A program made the translations under genes and the position numbers. A stretch of DNA of 64,000 nt from an uncultured Clostridia bacterium (GTDB taxonomy: Bacteria > Bacillota > Clostridia > Oscillospirales > Acutalibacteraceae). Under the pieces are notes generated by a model. That model saw nothing but the letters and a program-made list of their open reading frames with translations. It made no database searches and was not told the DNA's origin. Position 1 is the first letter of the stretch; each line of letters starts with the position of its first letter. The stretch spans positions 372,001 through 436,000 of the forward strand of contig CAMCPL010000001.1 of assembly GCA_945876745.1 (NCBI GenBank), read 5' to 3'. Of this stretch, positions 62,140 to 64,000 are shown one piece after another.

Positions 62140-63747
62140 ATGATATCAGCAAACAATATCTCCGTTCAGTTTGGAGGACGCTCACTTTTTGAGCGAGTAA
62201 ATGTTGCGTTTACACCGGGCAACTGCTACGGTATTATCGGTGCAAACGGCGCAGGAAAGTCAACATTCTTAAAGGTATTAAGCGGCGACTTGGAACCGTC
62301 AAAGGGCGAAATCCATATTACTCCGGGTGAGAGACTTTCTGTTTTGAAGCAGGATCACTTTGCATATGACGAATACGAGGTTGTTCGTACCGTTCTTATG
62401 GGCAACCCACGTCTTATTGAGATTATGGAGGAAAAGGACGCTCTTTATTCAAAGGAGGACTTTTCCGAGGAGGACGGCATAAAGGCAGGCGAGCTTGAAG
62501 CGGAATTTGCCGATATGGACGGCTGGAACGCAGAAAGTGACGCTGAATTTATGCTCAATAAATTAGGCGTACCTGACGAATATCACTATATGAAAATGGC
62601 TGAGCTTCCGTCCGACTTAAAGGTTAAGGTGCTTTTGGCACAGGCTCTGTACGGCAATCCCGATATTCTTCTTCTTGACGAGCCTACTAACCACCTTGAC
62701 TTAACGGCTATAAGCTGGCTTGAAAACTTTCTTCTTGATTTTGAAAATACGGTTATCGTTGTATCACACGACCGTCATTTCCTCAATAAGGTTTGTACTC
62801 ATATATGTGATGTTGACTACGGCAAGATTACTCTTTATACCGGTAACTACGATTTCTGGTATGAATATACCCAGATGCGTCAGCGTCAGGCGAGAGACCA
62901 AAACAAGAAGAACGAGCAGAAGATTAAGGAACTTCAGGATTTCATCAACCGTTTCTCTGCAAACGCCGCAAAATCGAAGCAGGCAACCTCACGTAAAAAA
63001 CAGCTTGACGCTCTTGAAATGATTGAAATGCCTGTTTCCTCACGCCGTTTTCCGTATGTTGACTTTAAGCCCGACAGAGAATGCGGAAACGATCTTCTTC
63101 GTGTTGACCACCTTACAAAGACTATCGGCGACAGAAAGGTGCTTGACGATATCAGCTTTGTTATTCACCCGAGAGAAAAGGTTGCTTTTGTAGGAAGTGA
63201 TGTTGTTGCAAAGACAACTTTGTTTAAGATTATTATGGGCGAGCTTGAGCCCGACGAGGGAAGCTATAAGTGGGGCGTTACAACGTCTCAAAGCTATTTC
63301 CCGTCGGATAACAGCAAGTATTTTGACGGCGTAAATCTCAGTCTTGTTGACTGGCTTCGTCAGTACAGCAAGGAACAGCTTGAAGCCGATATTCGTTCGT
63401 GGCTCGGCAGGATGTTGTTCTCCGGCGACGAAGCGCTCAAAATGGCGAATGTTCTTTCGGGCGGCGAGCGTGTAAGATGTATGCTTTGCAAAATGATGCT
63501 CAGCGGTGCGAATGTTCTCATTTTTGATGAGCCGACTAACCACCTTGATTTGGAATCAATTGCGGCACTTAATAACGGACTTATCCGCTATCCCGAAACA
63601 GTTTTGTTCACTTCTCACGACCATCAGTTTGTTGAAACCGTTGCCGACAGAATTATTGAAATTTCGGGCGACAAATTCATCGACCGTAAGGGAAGCTACG
63701 ACGAATTCCTTTCAACCTTCGACGAGGAACAGCTTAAAAGATATTAA
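62140..63747 (+). CDS. ABC-F family ATPase (YbiT/YkpA-like)
   Basis: 535 residues with two ATPase domains and no membrane part. Domain 1: Walker A GANGAGKST, Walker B LLLDEPTNHLDLTAI, switch VVSHDRHF. The linker (about 245-310) is rich in Lys and Gln. Domain 2: signature VLSGGERVR, Walker B LIFDEPTNHLDLESI, but its Walker A reads GSDVVAKT with Ala in place of the usual Gly. The pattern KWGVTTSQSYFP and QFVETVADRIIEI fits the YbiT/YkpA branch, which acts on ribosomes. An antibiotic-resistance role is not indicated. Confidence 0.9.
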   Translation: MISANNISVQFGGRSLFERVNVAFTPGNCYGIIGANGAGKSTFLKVLSGDLEPSKGEIHITPGERLSVLKQDHFAYDEYEVVRTVLMGNPRLIEIMEEKDALYSKEDFSEEDGIKAGELEAEFADMDGWNAESDAEFMLNKLGVPDEYHYMKMAELPSDLKVKVLLAQALYGNPDILLLDEPTNHLDLTAISWLENFLLDFENTVIVVSHDRHFLNKVCTHICDVDYGKITLYTGNYDFWYEYTQMRQRQARDQNKKNEQKIKELQDFINRFSANAAKSKQATSRKKQLDALEMIEMPVSSRRFPYVDFKPDRECGNDLLRVDHLTKTIGDRKVLDDISFVIHPREKVAFVGSDVVAKTTLFKIIMGELEPDEGSYKWGVTTSQSYFPSDNSKYFDGVNLSLVDWLRQYSKEQLEADIRSWLGRMLFSGDEALKMANVLSGGERVRCMLCKMMLSGANVLIFDEPTNHLDLESIAALNNGLIRYPETVLFTSHDHQFVETVADRIIEISGDKFIDRKGSYDEFLSTFDEEQLKRY

Positions 63748-63752
63748 TTAAT

Positions 63753-63787
63753 AAAGACACAGGCAAAAAACGAAGCCTGTGTCTTTA
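63753..63787 (+). terminator. Hairpin terminator after the ABC-F gene
   Basis: AAAGACACAGGC pairs with GCCTGTGTCTTT around a 10-nt A-rich loop. The T-run is only CTTT, so termination may be partial. Confidence 0.75.
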
Positions 63788-63799
63788 ATGGTGTTATTT

Positions 63800-64000
63800 A
63801 TGGATTTATTTTTGTTTGTGATTATTGCCCTGATTGTACTTTTATTTCTTGCAATAAGGCTTTTTAGGAAAAAACGTGAACAGCGTGAAATAAAGTCGGC
63901 AGGGAACAAGGGTGAAGCGTATTTTAATAATATGCTCAAAAGTATTCTGCGTAATGACGATGTGTTAATCAGAAATGTCTGCTTGCAGGTTAACGGCAAG
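63800..64000 (+). CDS. Membrane-anchored NERD (nuclease-related) domain protein, 3' truncated
   Basis: 67 residues are visible before the window ends. An N-terminal membrane helix (LFLFVIIALIVLLFLAIRLF) is followed by RKKREQREIKSAGNKGEAYF, where the GxxGE motif and NVCLQVNGK match the start of the NERD domain. An in-frame ATG at 63788 is an alternative start. Function is unknown; nuclease activity is presumed from the fold only. Confidence 0.7.
   Translation, partial: MDLFLFVIIALIVLLFLAIRLFRKKREQREIKSAGNKGEAYFNNMLKSILRNDDVLIRNVCLQVNGK

Noticed and set aside
62140-63747. Antibiotic-resistance ABC-F gene.
   Set aside because: The sequence resembles the YbiT/YkpA housekeeping branch, and there is no attenuating leader ORF or resistance-gene context.

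Overview
The window looks like a chromosomal segment of a Gram-positive anaerobe of class Clostridia, most likely an Oscillospirales/Ruminococcaceae gut bacterium. The grounds are moderate G+C with many purine-rich ribosome binding sites, secreted proteins with dockerin-like calcium loops and ruminococcal surface modules, a SpoIIE homologue, the short type of prolyl-tRNA synthetase, sodium-pump decarboxylase subunits, and the order infC-rpmI-rplT and rpsF-ssb-rpsR. This is inference from family content; no species is claimed. I saw no tRNA, rRNA, CRISPR array, prophage or intact insertion sequence.

Layout. 1-9.1 kb: three consecutive secreted proteins (the first cut by the window edge), two of which end in a carboxypeptidase-regulatory-like module plus dockerin-type repeat. 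9.1-10.5 kb: a separately transcribed 30-residue peptide gene and an ATP-grasp enzyme gene. 10.5-16.8 kb: a regulon-like unit of TetR repressor, FGGY kinase and methyltransferase on one strand, facing a class III aminotransferase and a class II aldolase. Two perfect copies and one imperfect copy of a 16-bp palindrome lie on the divergent promoters. A 185-bp imperfect palindrome separates aminotransferase and aldolase. 16.8-19.4 kb: galE and proS. 19.6-25.9 kb: the complete F-type ATP synthase operon (a, c, b, delta-alpha, gamma, beta, epsilon), in which the delta C-terminal domain is fused to the N-terminus of alpha and the delta N-terminal domain is absent.

26-37 kb: a lipoprotein and a secreted five-CUB M14 carboxypeptidase, a TSCPD protein, a clan GH-D glycosidase, signal peptidase I, and an iolG-iolD-iolE inositol operon. 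37-44.5 kb: mostly translation genes: infC (ATC start), rpmI, rplT, two RNA methyltransferases, a radical SAM protein, mscL with a zinc ribbon, a lysophospholipase-like hydrolase, tatD and rpsF-ssb-rpsR. 44.5-50 kb: a BlaI/BlaR1-like sensor pair with twin operators, a membrane M28 peptidase, an E2-type acyltransferase and an XRE-membrane regulator broken by one in-frame stop.

50-64 kb: a methionine operon (metF, separate MetH reactivation domain, metH) running into an Rrf2 regulator, a 44-residue membrane protein, OadG/OadB subunits, pcrA, a SIS-domain protein coupled to spoIIE, an ABC-F ATPase and a truncated NERD protein.

The most striking observations are the delta-alpha ATP synthase fusion, the TetR-controlled aminotransferase/kinase/aldolase module with visible operators, the short peptide beside an ATP-grasp enzyme, the long palindrome, and the single stop codon in the XRE-membrane gene.
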